Below, piece by piece: positions 31,924 through 40,312 of a stretch of 64,000 nt of DNA. Both the position numbers and the translations under genes were made by a program. The stretch covers positions 682,001 through 746,000 of the forward strand of contig NZ_BLLN01000005.1 in the NCBI RefSeq assembly GCF_011170125.1, read 5' to 3'. This DNA comes from Streptomyces diastaticus subsp. diastaticus. Lineage in GTDB: Bacteria > Actinomycetota > Actinomycetes > Streptomycetales > Streptomycetaceae. The notes under the pieces were generated by a model. That model was given only the letters and a program-made list of their open reading frames with translations. It searched no databases and was not told where the DNA came from. The stretch's first letter is position 1, and each line of letters begins with the position of its first letter.

Positions 31924-32831
31924 CTCTCTCCTCGCAGGGCCGCTCCCACCTCGCGCAGGAGCCTGGGCTTGGCCGGCCGCGGCGGGCCGGGCAGAACGTC
32001 GTACCCGGCGTCGGTGACGGCGGCCAGCGCGGCCCGGCCGCCGCCGACGAACCCGGCGAGCAGCAGCCGCAGCCGGCCGTGCACGCTCGCGACCAGCGGG
32101 CCGCCCTCGGCCAGCAGCTCCCCGGCGCGCGACGCCTCGTAGGCGATCAGGGCGCGGACGGAGGCGGAGGCGGTGGGGGCGGCGAGGTCGGCCTCCTGGA
32201 CGCGGAAGCGCTTCAGGTCCTCGGCGGGCAGGTAGATCCGGTCGCGGCCGAGGTCCTCGGCGACGTCCTGGAGGTGCTCGACGATCTGCAGGCCGGTGCA
32301 GACGGCGTCGGAGTGGCGCAGACGCTCTGGGCTGGTGGTGCCGGTGAGGCCGAGGACGAGGTGGCCGACCGGGTTGGCGGAGAGTTCGCAGTAGGCGGCC
32401 AGGTCGTCCCAGGTCTCGTACCGCGTGACCAGCTGGTCCTGGCGGTTGGCCTGGATCAGGGCGTGGAACGGGCCGGGGGTGAGGCCGTGCTCGCGGACCA
32501 CCGGGCGCAGGGCGGCGACCAGCGGGTGGGCGGGGCCGGGACCGGTGGTGGCGAAGACCCGGGCGAGGTCGGCCTCCAGGGCGTCCAGCAGGGTGAGCCG
32601 GTCGTCGGCGGCGCTCCCCTCGACGCCGAGCAGGCGGGCGTCGGCGCCGCCGGGGGCGAGGTCGCCGTCACCGATGTCGTCGACGAGACGGGCGTAGCCG
32701 TAGACGGCCATCAGGCCCCGGCGCCAGGCGCGGGGGACGAAGAAGGGGGCCACGGGGAAGTTCTCCGCGGCGGCCTTGTCGAGGGTGGCGCGTGCCGGGG
32801 CGCCGTGCCGCGTCCTGTCCAGTGCGGTCAT
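31920..32831 (-). CDS. hpnC: Hydroxysqualene synthase HpnC
   Basis: Second squalene/phytoene-synthase-type enzyme, 303 residues, converting presqualene diphosphate to hydroxysqualene. It opens with AAENFPVAPFFVPRAWRRGLMAVYGYARLVDDIGDGD, characteristic of HpnC, and has a second Asp-rich motif EHLQDVAEDLGRDRIYLP. ATG at 32831 is the likely start, but the ribosome site is weak. It is the first gene of the hopanoid operon; the promoter must lie in the 385 bp upstream. Its stop overlaps hpnD. Confidence 0.94.
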   Translation of the reverse strand: MTALDRTRHGAPARATLDKAAAENFPVAPFFVPRAWRRGLMAVYGYARLVDDIGDGDLAPGGADARLLGVEGSAADDRLTLLDALEADLARVFATTGPGPAHPLVAALRPVVREHGLTPGPFHALIQANRQDQLVTRYETWDDLAAYCELSANPVGHLVLGLTGTTSPERLRHSDAVCTGLQIVEHLQDVAEDLGRDRIYLPAEDLKRFRVQEADLAAPTASASVRALIAYEASRAGELLAEGGPLVASVHGRLRLLLAGFVGGGRAALAAVTDAGYDVLPGPPRPAKPRLLREVGAALRGER

Positions 32832-33216
32832 GGCCGGCTGCCCCGTGCCGGAGCGGCACCAGCCTCGCGGAACCGGAGATCACCCGTAGCCATTGCCGTC
32901 ACATCTCCCGTTCTACACTGCCGACCCAAAACATCCCTTTTCGGACACGCCGCCCGTCATGGCGGTGATCGCCACCTGTTCGACTCGGGACACCTGTGCC
33001 ATATCGCCGCAACCACCGCGAATCAGCACCGGTACAGCTTACGCGGCACGCGCGCCCGTGGTGCGCCGGGGTGTTCGGCAAGTCACAGCGCGCCCCCCGA
33101 CCTGGGCAACTCCCGGCCCGCCCGCCGAGTTCCCGCGCGCCGGGGCCCCGGCCCGCCCCGGTGCGGGAGGCGTGGCCGGGGCCCCGGTGGACGCCGTGCG
33201 CCGGACGGGCGCGCCG
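32832..33216. other. Intergenic region with the hopanoid operon promoter
   Basis: This stretch separates the end of the export operon from hpnC. Its left part is less GC-rich (around 32895-32960, with AAACATCCCTTTT on the plus strand), which fits a promoter region reading leftwards. I cannot choose a -35/-10 pair with confidence. No terminator hairpin for the export operon is obvious. Confidence 0.45.
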
Positions 33217-34014
33217 CTACTTGCCGGTGAACTTGTCGTACTCCTTGAGGACGTCCCCCGTCGGGCCGTCCATCCGCAGCTCCCCGTGTTCCAGCCAGAT
33301 CACCCGGTCGCAGGTGTCCCGGATGGACTTGTTGTTGTGGCTGACCAGGAAGACCGTGCCGGCCTCCTTGCGCAGCTCGCGGATGCGCGCCTCGGAGCGC
33401 TTCTGGAACTTCTTGTCGCCGGTGGCCAGCGCCTCGTCGATCATGAGGACGTCGTGGTCCTTGGCGGCGGCGATGGAGAACCGCAGCCGGGCCGCCATGC
33501 CCGAGGAGTAGGTGCGCATCGGCAGGGTGATGAAGTCGCCCTTCTCGTTGATCCCGGAGAAGTCGACGATGCCCTGGTAGCGCTCCCTGATCTGCTCACG
33601 GGTCATGCCCATGGCAAGGCCGCCGAGCATCACGTTCCGCTCGCCGGTCAGGTCGTTCATCAGCGCCGCGTTGACGCCGAGCAGCGAGGGCTGGCCGTCG
33701 GTGTAGACCTTGCCGCTCTCCGCGGGCAGCAGGCCGGCGACCGCCTTGAGCAGGGTCGACTTGCCCGAGCCGTTGGAGCCGATCAGCCCGATCGCCTCGC
33801 CCCGGTACGCGGTGAAGCTCACGCCCTTGACGGCGTGCACCTTGCGCACCCCGCGCTCCTCACCGCGCTTCAGGATGCGGCTGAGCGCGGCGGTGGCGCT
33901 GCCCTTGCCGCCCTTGGTGCCGTTGACCCGGTAGACGATGTGAAGGTCGTCCGCGATCACCGTGGGGGTGCGGGCACCGCTCCGGGCTCCCTGGTCCACG
34001 TCAGCCTCGGCCAT
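33217..34014 (-). CDS. ABC exporter ATPase, TagH/Wzt-like
   Basis: ATP-binding subunit, 265 residues, of a polysaccharide/teichoic-acid-type exporter. Walker A is GLIGSNGSGKSTLLKAV, the signature is YSSGMAARLRFS, and Walker B is VLMIDEALATGD, followed by the switch VFLVSHN. A long insertion before the Walker A (RILKRGEERGVRKVHAVKGVSF) matches TagH/RfbE proteins, but the C-terminal glycan-binding domain of Wzt is absent. Start ATG at 34014 has GGAGGAG upstream and overlaps the permease gene by 14 bp. It is the last gene of a seven-gene operon. Confidence 0.93.
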   Translation of the reverse strand: MAEADVDQGARSGARTPTVIADDLHIVYRVNGTKGGKGSATAALSRILKRGEERGVRKVHAVKGVSFTAYRGEAIGLIGSNGSGKSTLLKAVAGLLPAESGKVYTDGQPSLLGVNAALMNDLTGERNVMLGGLAMGMTREQIRERYQGIVDFSGINEKGDFITLPMRTYSSGMAARLRFSIAAAKDHDVLMIDEALATGDKKFQKRSEARIRELRKEAGTVFLVSHNNKSIRDTCDRVIWLEHGELRMDGPTGDVLKEYDKFTGK

Positions 34015-34942
34015 AGCGCTCCTCCGACTTCCAGAAGTAGACGAATCCGGCGGCGCCCGCGAGGAGCGCCCAGCCGAGGGCGAGGGCCCACACGTGCGAG
34101 GGCAGGTAGCCGGCGGTGTAGTCGTCGATCAGGGCGAACCGGACCAGGTCCATGTAGACGGCGGCCGGGTTCCACTGGAGGACGTCGGCCAGCCAGTGTG
34201 GCAGCTGGTCGTTGCGGGCGAGCATCGCCGGGATGGAGAACATGACGCCGGAGGCGTACATCCAGGTGCGCAGGATGAACGGCATGAGCTGGGCGAGGTC
34301 CGGGGTCCTGCTGCCGAGCCGGGCGAAGATCAGCGCGAGCCCGGTGTTGAAGACGAACTGGAGCGTCAGCGCCGGGACGATCAGCAGCCACGACCAGGTC
34401 GGGTACGAACCGAAGGCCATGACGATCGCGAACAGCACGATCATCGAGAAGAGCAGTTGCTGGAGCTGCTGGAGCGAGAAGGAGATCGGCAGCGAGGCCC
34501 GGGGGAAGTGCAGCGCCCGCACCAGACCGAGGTTGCCCGAGATGGAGCGGACGCCGGACATCACCGAGCTCTGGGTGAAGGTGAAGACGAAGACACCGGT
34601 GACCAGGAACGGCACGTAGACGTGCTCCGGGATGCCCCGCTTGGCGTTCAGCAGCATGCCGAAGATGAAGAAGTAGACCGCCGCGTTGAGCAGCGGCGTC
34701 ACCACCTGCCACAGCTGGCCGAGCTTCGCCTGGCTGTACTGGGCGGTGAGCTTGGCCTGCGAGAAGGCCAGGATGAAGTGGCGGCGGCCCCAGAGCTGCT
34801 TGACGTAGGTGAGCAGGCCGGGGCGTGCCCCGCTGACCGACAGACCGTACTTCTCCGCGAGCTGGGCCGGGGAGAGCCCGTCGTCGGGGGAGGGCGGAGC
34901 AGCACTCACCGCGACACCACCGTCCTGCGTTGTCTCACTCAC
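34001..34942 (-). CDS. ABC-2 exporter permease, TagG/Wzm-like
   Basis: Membrane subunit, 313 residues, with about six helices; residues 40-75 hold the amphipathic stretch LLTYVKQLWGRRHFILAFSQAKLTAQYSQAKLG that ABC-2 polysaccharide exporters use as interfacial gate helix. It pairs with the ATPase next door. The GTG start at 34942 is the first in-frame start after a run of weak ribosome-like sequence, so the N-terminus is uncertain. The two together should move a lipid-linked glycan or polymer across the membrane. Confidence 0.92.
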   Translation of the reverse strand: MSETTQDGGVAVSAAPPSPDDGLSPAQLAEKYGLSVSGARPGLLTYVKQLWGRRHFILAFSQAKLTAQYSQAKLGQLWQVVTPLLNAAVYFFIFGMLLNAKRGIPEHVYVPFLVTGVFVFTFTQSSVMSGVRSISGNLGLVRALHFPRASLPISFSLQQLQQLLFSMIVLFAIVMAFGSYPTWSWLLIVPALTLQFVFNTGLALIFARLGSRTPDLAQLMPFILRTWMYASGVMFSIPAMLARNDQLPHWLADVLQWNPAAVYMDLVRFALIDDYTAGYLPSHVWALALGWALLAGAAGFVYFWKSEERYGRG

Positions 34943-35058
34943 AAGGGGAAACTTTCGTCTTCGGGATACACCGGCGGACCCCCTGGCAGCACCGGGCGGC
35001 ACGGGGAGGTCCGCGGTCGGGGACCGGTACGGGCCGAATGCTCTCAGACCCGAGCTTG

Positions 35059-35946
35059 TCAGATGACGGGAGGTCGGCCCAGCCGGGTGAGCCGCCACAC
35101 GGTGCGCCACCTCATGGGCCGCCGGGGCCCCGCGGAGGAGGTCCAGCCCTCCTTGAAGCCACCGAACCACGCCTTCAGGGCGGGCCCCGAGGGCCGCCGC
35201 AGCAGGGTCAGCAGCAGCCAGCTGCCGAGGTAGACCGGGATGAGCGGCAGAGGCAGGTTGCGGCGGGCCAGCCAGACCCGATTGCGGGCCACCATGCGGT
35301 GGTAGACCGCGTGCCGGGAGGGGGCCGTCGTCGGGTGGTACAGCACCATGTCGGAGCGGTAGTCGATCTGCCATCCGGCGTTCAGCGCCCGCCAGGCCAG
35401 GTCGGTCTCCTCGTGGGCGTAGAAGAAGTCGGCGGGCAGCAGGCCCGCGTCGGCGAAGACGCGGGTGCGCACCGCGTTGGCGCCGCCGAGGAAGGTCGTC
35501 ACCCGCGAGGAGCGCATCGGGTCCGAGGCCCGCAGCCTCGGGACGTGCCGCCGCTGGGTCTCCCCCGTGTCGGGGTCGGCGATGCGGAAGGAGACGATGC
35601 CCAGCCGGGGGTCGGCCGAGAACGCCTGGCGGCACAGCTCGGCGGTGTCGGTGCGGGCGAGGAGGCCGTCGTCGTCGAGGAAGAGCAGGATGTCGACGTC
35701 GCGTCCGGCGGGGCCGAACATCTCGATGCCGACGTTCCGCCCGCCGGGGATGCCGAGGTTCTCGGGCAGCTCGGTGGTGCGCACGCCCTCGGGGACCTCG
35801 GGCACCGGGGCGCCGTTGCCGACCACGGCGATCCGGACCGGGTCGCCGTCCTGCTTGACGACCGAGTCGATGAGCGCGCGCAGCTCCTCGGGCCGGTTGC
35901 CCATGGTGATGATGACGGCGCCGACCGTCGGGGAGGTGCTGTTCAC
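35059..35946 (-). CDS. Family 2 glycosyltransferase
   Basis: GT-A-fold glycosyltransferase, 295 residues. The nucleotide-binding start VGAVIITMGNRPEELRALIDSVV is followed by LFLDDDG, the DxD-type metal/nucleotide site, and ANAVRTRVFADAGLLPADFFYAHEETDLAWRAL, the acceptor/ED motif. A C-terminal hydrophobic stretch (IPVYLGSWLLLTLL) may touch the membrane. Start GTG at 35946 has AGGTG upstream, five bases after the CDP-alcohol gene stop. It may add sugar to the phospho-polyol carrier. Sugar and linkage are unknown. Confidence 0.92.
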   Translation of the reverse strand: MNSTSPTVGAVIITMGNRPEELRALIDSVVKQDGDPVRIAVVGNGAPVPEVPEGVRTTELPENLGIPGGRNVGIEMFGPAGRDVDILLFLDDDGLLARTDTAELCRQAFSADPRLGIVSFRIADPDTGETQRRHVPRLRASDPMRSSRVTTFLGGANAVRTRVFADAGLLPADFFYAHEETDLAWRALNAGWQIDYRSDMVLYHPTTAPSRHAVYHRMVARNRVWLARRNLPLPLIPVYLGSWLLLTLLRRPSGPALKAWFGGFKEGWTSSAGPRRPMRWRTVWRLTRLGRPPVI

Positions 35947-35951
35947 GCCGG

Positions 35952-36731
35952 TCACCTCAGCCTGCTCGACACGAGGATGGACACCAGGTGCAGCAGGGTC
36001 TGCAACAGGGCGATGCCGGCCAGGACGGCGATGCCCAGGCGGGTGAAGAACAGGTCGCCGCGGATCTGGTCGGCCACCGCCAGCACGATGATCAGCAGCG
36101 ACGCCTCGATGCCGAGGACCAGGCGGTGGAACTTGAGTGCCGCGGCGGCCTTGCGGGCGAGGGCCACCTTGGCGGAGCGCGGCTCGGCGGCCGCCTCCTT
36201 GACCGGCGGCAGCCCGCCCTGGTGCCGGGCGACGCCGACCAGGTCGGTCTCGGCCTTGATCAGGATCGCGCCGAGCGCCGCCAGGGTGCCGAGGAACGCC
36301 CAGAGCCAGTCGATCCGCCCGCTCCCCCACAGGTCGGCGCCGCGCAGGCCGAGGCCGACCAGGACCGCGGCGTCGCACAGGTAGGCGCCGACGCGGTCCA
36401 GGTAGACACCGCCGAGGGAGAACTGCTTCTTCCAGCGGGCGACCTCGCCGTCCACGCAGTCCAGCAGCAGGTACAGCTGGACCATCAGGGCACCGAGCAC
36501 GGCGCCCCAGATGCCCGGCACCAGCAGCGCCGGGCAGGCCAGCACGCCGAAGACCGTCATCAGGTAGGTCAGCTGGTTGGGCGTGATGCGGGTGGGCACC
36601 ACGTACCGGTCGACCCGCAGCGAGATCTCCCGCATGTACAGGCGTCCCGCCCAGTGCTCACCGCTGCGCCGGTCCTTCACCCCGGCGGGGTGCACGACCG
36701 GGCGGAGTTCAGCTACCGATGGCCTTGGCAT
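35952..36731 (-). CDS. CDP-alcohol phosphotransferase with variant active site
   Basis: Membrane protein of 259 residues in the CDP-alcohol phosphatidyltransferase family, which moves a phospho-alcohol from CDP-alcohol to an acceptor alcohol. The motif reads DCVDGEVAR, then eight residues, then GVYLDRVGA. The family consensus D-X2-DG-X2-AR-X8-G-X3-D-X3-D would end in Asp, but an Ala occupies the last position. Six hydrophobic segments follow the usual pattern. Start ATG at 36731 overlaps the dehydrogenase gene by 23 bp; an inner start is possible. Substrate is unknown. Confidence 0.88.
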   Translation of the reverse strand: MPRPSVAELRPVVHPAGVKDRRSGEHWAGRLYMREISLRVDRYVVPTRITPNQLTYLMTVFGVLACPALLVPGIWGAVLGALMVQLYLLLDCVDGEVARWKKQFSLGGVYLDRVGAYLCDAAVLVGLGLRGADLWGSGRIDWLWAFLGTLAALGAILIKAETDLVGVARHQGGLPPVKEAAAEPRSAKVALARKAAAALKFHRLVLGIEASLLIIVLAVADQIRGDLFFTRLGIAVLAGIALLQTLLHLVSILVSSRLR

Positions 36732-37770
36732 AGTCGGCGTAAGCGTCCTTGATCTGGTCGGTGGAGAGGTTGAGGTGCTCCAGGATCGTGTACCGGCCCG
36801 GCCGAGTCTGCGGAGCGAACTCCACGGCCTGGACGAACTCGTCCACGGTGAAACCGATGTCCGCCGGCACCACGGGCAGCCCGTGCCGCCGCAGGACCTC
36901 GGCCATCTGCGCCGACTGGGCGGGCGCCCCGCGCAGGTGCATCGCGAACGCCGCCCCCATCCCGCACTGCTCGCCGTGGCTGGCGGCGCGCTTGGGGAAG
37001 AGCAGGTCGAAGGCGTGGTTGATCTCGTGGCACGCGCCGGAGGCGGGGCGGCTGTCGCCCGCCACCGACATGGAGATGCCGGTGAGCACCAGTCCCTCGG
37101 CCAGGACCTGGAGGAAGGAGTCGTCGCCGACGTCCCCCGGGTGGCGGAGCACCGCCTCGCCGGCCTGGCGGGCCATGGCGGCCGCCAGGCCGTCGATGTC
37201 CTCGCCGCGGACCCGGGCCGAGAGCTCCCAGTCCGCGACGGCGGAGATGTTCGACAGGGCGTCCCCGATGCCCGAGCGCACGAACCGCGCCGGGGCCTCG
37301 CGGATGATGTCCAGGTCGATGACGACCCCGATGGGGTTGGGCACCCCGTACGACCCGCGGCCCGCGTCGTTGTCCAGGGTGGCGACCGGCGAGCAGAGGC
37401 CGTCGTGCGACAGGTTGGTCGCGACGGCGACCAGCGGCAGGCCGATGCGGGCCGCGGCGAACTTGGCGCAGTCGATGATCTTGCCGCCGCCGAGGCCGAC
37501 GACCGCGTCGTAGCGGCCCGACTTCATGGCGTCGGCCAGCTTGACCGCGTCGTCCAGGGTGCCGCCGCCCACCTCGTACCAGCTCGCCCCGGGCAGCGCC
37601 GGGGAGAGCCGCTCGCGCAGGCGGGCGCCCGAGCCTCCGCTGATCGCTATCGCGAGTTTGCCGGAGGAGGAGATCCGCTGGTCGGCGAGGACCGCGGCGA
37701 GGTCGTTGAGAGCGCCGCGCCGGATGTCGACGACGAGGGGCGAGGGGATCAGGCGCGTCAGTACCGGCAC
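36709..37770 (-). CDS. Glycerol-1-phosphate-dehydrogenase-like (AraM/EgsA) enzyme
   Basis: Iron-containing-ADH-fold enzyme, 353 residues, closest by eye to sn-glycerol-1-phosphate dehydrogenases. NAD(P) is bound by VVGLGGGKIIDCAKFAA, and metal ligands are suggested by VATNLSHDGLCSP, GACHEINHAFD and ASHGEQCGMG. These enzymes reduce dihydroxyacetone phosphate to glycerol-1-phosphate, the archaeal-type backbone, also used by a few bacteria (AraM). Start GTG at 37770 follows AGGGAG and overlaps the nucleotidyltransferase gene by 13 bp. A polyol phosphate other than G1P cannot be excluded. Confidence 0.85.
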   Translation of the reverse strand: MPVLTRLIPSPLVVDIRRGALNDLAAVLADQRISSSGKLAIAISGGSGARLRERLSPALPGASWYEVGGGTLDDAVKLADAMKSGRYDAVVGLGGGKIIDCAKFAAARIGLPLVAVATNLSHDGLCSPVATLDNDAGRGSYGVPNPIGVVIDLDIIREAPARFVRSGIGDALSNISAVADWELSARVRGEDIDGLAAAMARQAGEAVLRHPGDVGDDSFLQVLAEGLVLTGISMSVAGDSRPASGACHEINHAFDLLFPKRAASHGEQCGMGAAFAMHLRGAPAQSAQMAEVLRRHGLPVVPADIGFTVDEFVQAVEFAPQTRPGRYTILEHLNLSTDQIKDAYADYAKAIGS

Positions 37771-38510
37771 GCGATCTCCCTGCCCTTGGCGAGGTCGTCG
37801 TGGTTGTCGATCTCGACCCAGCTGACCTCACCGATGGGGGCCACGTCGATCTTGAAACCGCGGTTGACGAGCTCCTGGTAGCCGTCCTCGTAGTACAGCT
37901 GCGGGTCGCGCTCGAAGGTGGTGCGCAGCGCGTCGGCCAGCTCCTCGGCCGCCTCGCCCTCGATGAGGGTGACACCGATGTACTCGCCGGTGGCCTCGGA
38001 CGGGTCCATCAGCTTGGTGATGCGCTGGACGCCCTTGTCCGCGTCGACGACGACCTTCATCTCCTCGTCGGCGAGGTTCTTCACCGTGTCGAGGGCGAGG
38101 ATGATCTTCCGGCCCTCGCCGCGCGCGGCGAGCAGCGTCTTCTCGACGGAGACGGGGTGGACGGTGTCGCCGTTGGCGAGGATCACGCCGCCCTTGAGGG
38201 CCTCACGGCCGCACCACAGGGAGTAGGCGTTGTTCCACTCCTCGGCCTTGTCGTTGTCGATCAGCGTGATCTTCAGGCCGTACTTGGCCTCCAGCTCGGC
38301 CTGGCGCTCGTAGACGGCCTCCTTGCGGTAGCCGACGATGACGCCGACCTCCTCCAGGCCGATCTCGGCGAAGTTGCCGAGGGTGAGGTCGAGGACGGTC
38401 AGGCTCTCCTCGTCACCCTCGGGACCCACCGGCACCAGGGCCTTGGGCAGGGTGTCGGTGTAGGGACGCAGACGCCGTCCGGCGCCGGCCGCCAGCACGA
38501 GGCCGATCAT
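37758..38510 (-). CDS. Nucleotidyltransferase (sugar/choline-phosphate type)
   Basis: Rossmann-like NTP transferase, 250 residues. The start MIGLVLAAGAGRRLRPYTDTLPKALVPVG is the signature nucleotide-binding loop (GXGXRL...PK), and LANGDTV holds the metal-binding Asp. The LicC/IPCT-like size suggests it makes a CDP- or NDP-alcohol or sugar, the donor for the CDP-alcohol phosphotransferases beside it. Its ATG overlaps the stop of the upstream large gene (ATGA) and has GGAG nearby. It is followed by the G1P-dehydrogenase-like gene. Confidence 0.9.
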   Translation of the reverse strand: MIGLVLAAGAGRRLRPYTDTLPKALVPVGPEGDEESLTVLDLTLGNFAEIGLEEVGVIVGYRKEAVYERQAELEAKYGLKITLIDNDKAEEWNNAYSLWCGREALKGGVILANGDTVHPVSVEKTLLAARGEGRKIILALDTVKNLADEEMKVVVDADKGVQRITKLMDPSEATGEYIGVTLIEGEAAEELADALRTTFERDPQLYYEDGYQELVNRGFKIDVAPIGEVSWVEIDNHDDLAKGREIACRY

Positions 38511-40312
38511 GCGGGTTCTCCTTCATCGTGTACGGCGGGTGCTCCTGCGGAGACCCAGAAACGGATGCTCTCGACGAGCACCACGAGGGCCACGACCACG
38601 GCGAGGACCGTGAGCGCGACGGTGAAACCTGAGGGGGCCAGCAGCGAGGCGGCCGTCACGAGGAGGACGCGGCCCTCGTGCCCGCCGGTTGCGCGGACCA
38701 GCGCCCGGGGCGGCGCGCCGCTGCCGCCGCGGATGCGGTAGACCGTGTCGTAGTGATGGTAGGCGACCGCCGCGACCAGCCCGAAGGCCGCCGGAAGAGC
38801 CCCGGAGTCGGCCGTGCGGGACGCGAGCAGCAGGATCACGCCGTACTCGGCGGCCCGGAAGAAGGGCGGCACCAGCCAGTCCAGCGCGCCGGTGAGCGGC
38901 CGGGAGACGGCGAGCGCGGAGCACAGGACGTAGCCCACGGCGCCGAGCAGCGGGCCGGCCGAACCGGACGGGGTGAGGGCGGTCACCGCGATGAGGACCG
39001 CGCCGCCGAGCGCCGCCACGGCCGGGGCCGGGAACCTGGCGAGGGAGCGCAGGCGCGGGACGAGGGCCTCGGTGAGCGGGCCGCTGTCGGCGAGGTCGGC
39101 GAGGGCCCGGGCGGCTCGGTCGGTGCGCCGGGCCTTGCGGGCCAGCGACCGCAGCAGGCGGCCGGCGGTGGTGTAGCAGGCGGCCAGCACGCAGCCGGCC
39201 AGCAGGACGACGAAGGTGATCCGGGGCGTGGTGACGGCCGTGAGGACGGCGATCAGCGCCCAGCGCTCGCCGATGGGCAGCACGACCATGCGGCGCAGCC
39301 ACACCGTCCAGCCGACGCTGTCGAGGCGGCCGGAGAGGGAGGCGGTGGGGCTGGTGTTGGCCTCGGCGTCGTGGTTCGCCTCGTTGAAGGAGAAGTCCAC
39401 GACGTGGCGGCAGGTCTGGAGGACCATCGCGCCGAGCGCCAGCGCCCACACGTCGTCCCCGCCGCGCGCCGCGCCGAGGGCGAGCCCCGCGTAGTACGCG
39501 TACTCCTTGGCCCGGTCGAAGGTGGCGTCGAGCCACGCACCGAGGGTGGAGTACTGGAGCGAGTAGCGGGCGAGCTGGCCGTCGGTGCAGTCCAGCACGA
39601 AGGAGAAGAGGAGGAGCAGACCGGCGGCGACGAAGCCGCCCCGGGTGCCGGTGGCCGCGCAGCCCGCCGCGATCAGCGCGGTGAGCAGCGAGGCGGTGGT
39701 CACCTGGTTCGGAGTGAGACCGCGCCGGGCGCACCAGCGGGCCAGGTACCGCGAGTACGGGCTGACGCAGTGGGTGGTGAAGAACCCGTCGCGGGACTTC
39801 ACGGCGGTCCGCAGCCGGATCGCCTCGTCGTCGACGGCGGCGACGGCCTGCCGGGCCTCGCTGCGCTCCTGCGGTGCACGCGGGACGCGGGCGACGAGGT
39901 CGCCGAGCTCGGGCCGGTGCACGGCGACCCCCTCCGCCTCCAGGGCGCCGGCCAGGCGGTCGGGCAGGCCGGTGCCGGTGCGCAGTGCGGTGTCGCCGCC
40001 TGGAGCGGGCGCCGCGGCCTCGGACTCCAGGGCCCGGACGAGTGCGGCGCGGGAGGGGTCCTGCACGGTGACGGCGCCGGGCACGGCGCCGGCCGGGAAG
40101 CGGGGGTCGGTCAGACCCAGGCGCAGAGCGTGCGGGTGGCCGACGAAGCTCGCGTCGACCAGGGCGACGCGGCCGGCGGGCGGCGCGTCACGGAGCAGGG
40201 CGACTGCCTCGGCGGCGTCGGAGGCGGTCCGCACGTCGAAGCCCAGCGTCCGCAGTTCGCCCTCGATCGGCGACCCGGGGACCGGCTGACCGGTGACGAT
40301 GGCGGTCGACAG
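38507..40312 (-). CDS. Large CDP-alcohol phosphotransferase with DUF5941-like ends
   Basis: A 601-residue protein, first gene of the export operon. Residues 1-150 are a soluble N-terminal domain; the middle carries a complete CDP-alcohol phosphotransferase motif, DCTDGQLAR-X8-GAWLDATFD, with several membrane helices on both sides; the C-terminal part is helical membrane domain. The start is probably CTG at 40312: it gives a protein beginning STAIVTGQPV and sits nine bases after AAGGAG, and an in-frame TGA lies just before it. The next in-frame start, GTG at 40234, has no ribosome site. Its last bases overlap the nucleotidyltransferase. Confidence 0.85.
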   Translation of the reverse strand: MSTAIVTGQPVPGSPIEGELRTLGFDVRTASDAAEAVALLRDAPPAGRVALVDASFVGHPHALRLGLTDPRFPAGAVPGAVTVQDPSRAALVRALESEAAAPAPGGDTALRTGTGLPDRLAGALEAEGVAVHRPELGDLVARVPRAPQERSEARQAVAAVDDEAIRLRTAVKSRDGFFTTHCVSPYSRYLARWCARRGLTPNQVTTASLLTALIAAGCAATGTRGGFVAAGLLLLFSFVLDCTDGQLARYSLQYSTLGAWLDATFDRAKEYAYYAGLALGAARGGDDVWALALGAMVLQTCRHVVDFSFNEANHDAEANTSPTASLSGRLDSVGWTVWLRRMVVLPIGERWALIAVLTAVTTPRITFVVLLAGCVLAACYTTAGRLLRSLARKARRTDRAARALADLADSGPLTEALVPRLRSLARFPAPAVAALGGAVLIAVTALTPSGSAGPLLGAVGYVLCSALAVSRPLTGALDWLVPPFFRAAEYGVILLLASRTADSGALPAAFGLVAAVAYHHYDTVYRIRGGSGAPPRALVRATGGHEGRVLLVTAASLLAPSGFTVALTVLAVVVALVVLVESIRFWVSAGAPAVHDEGEPA

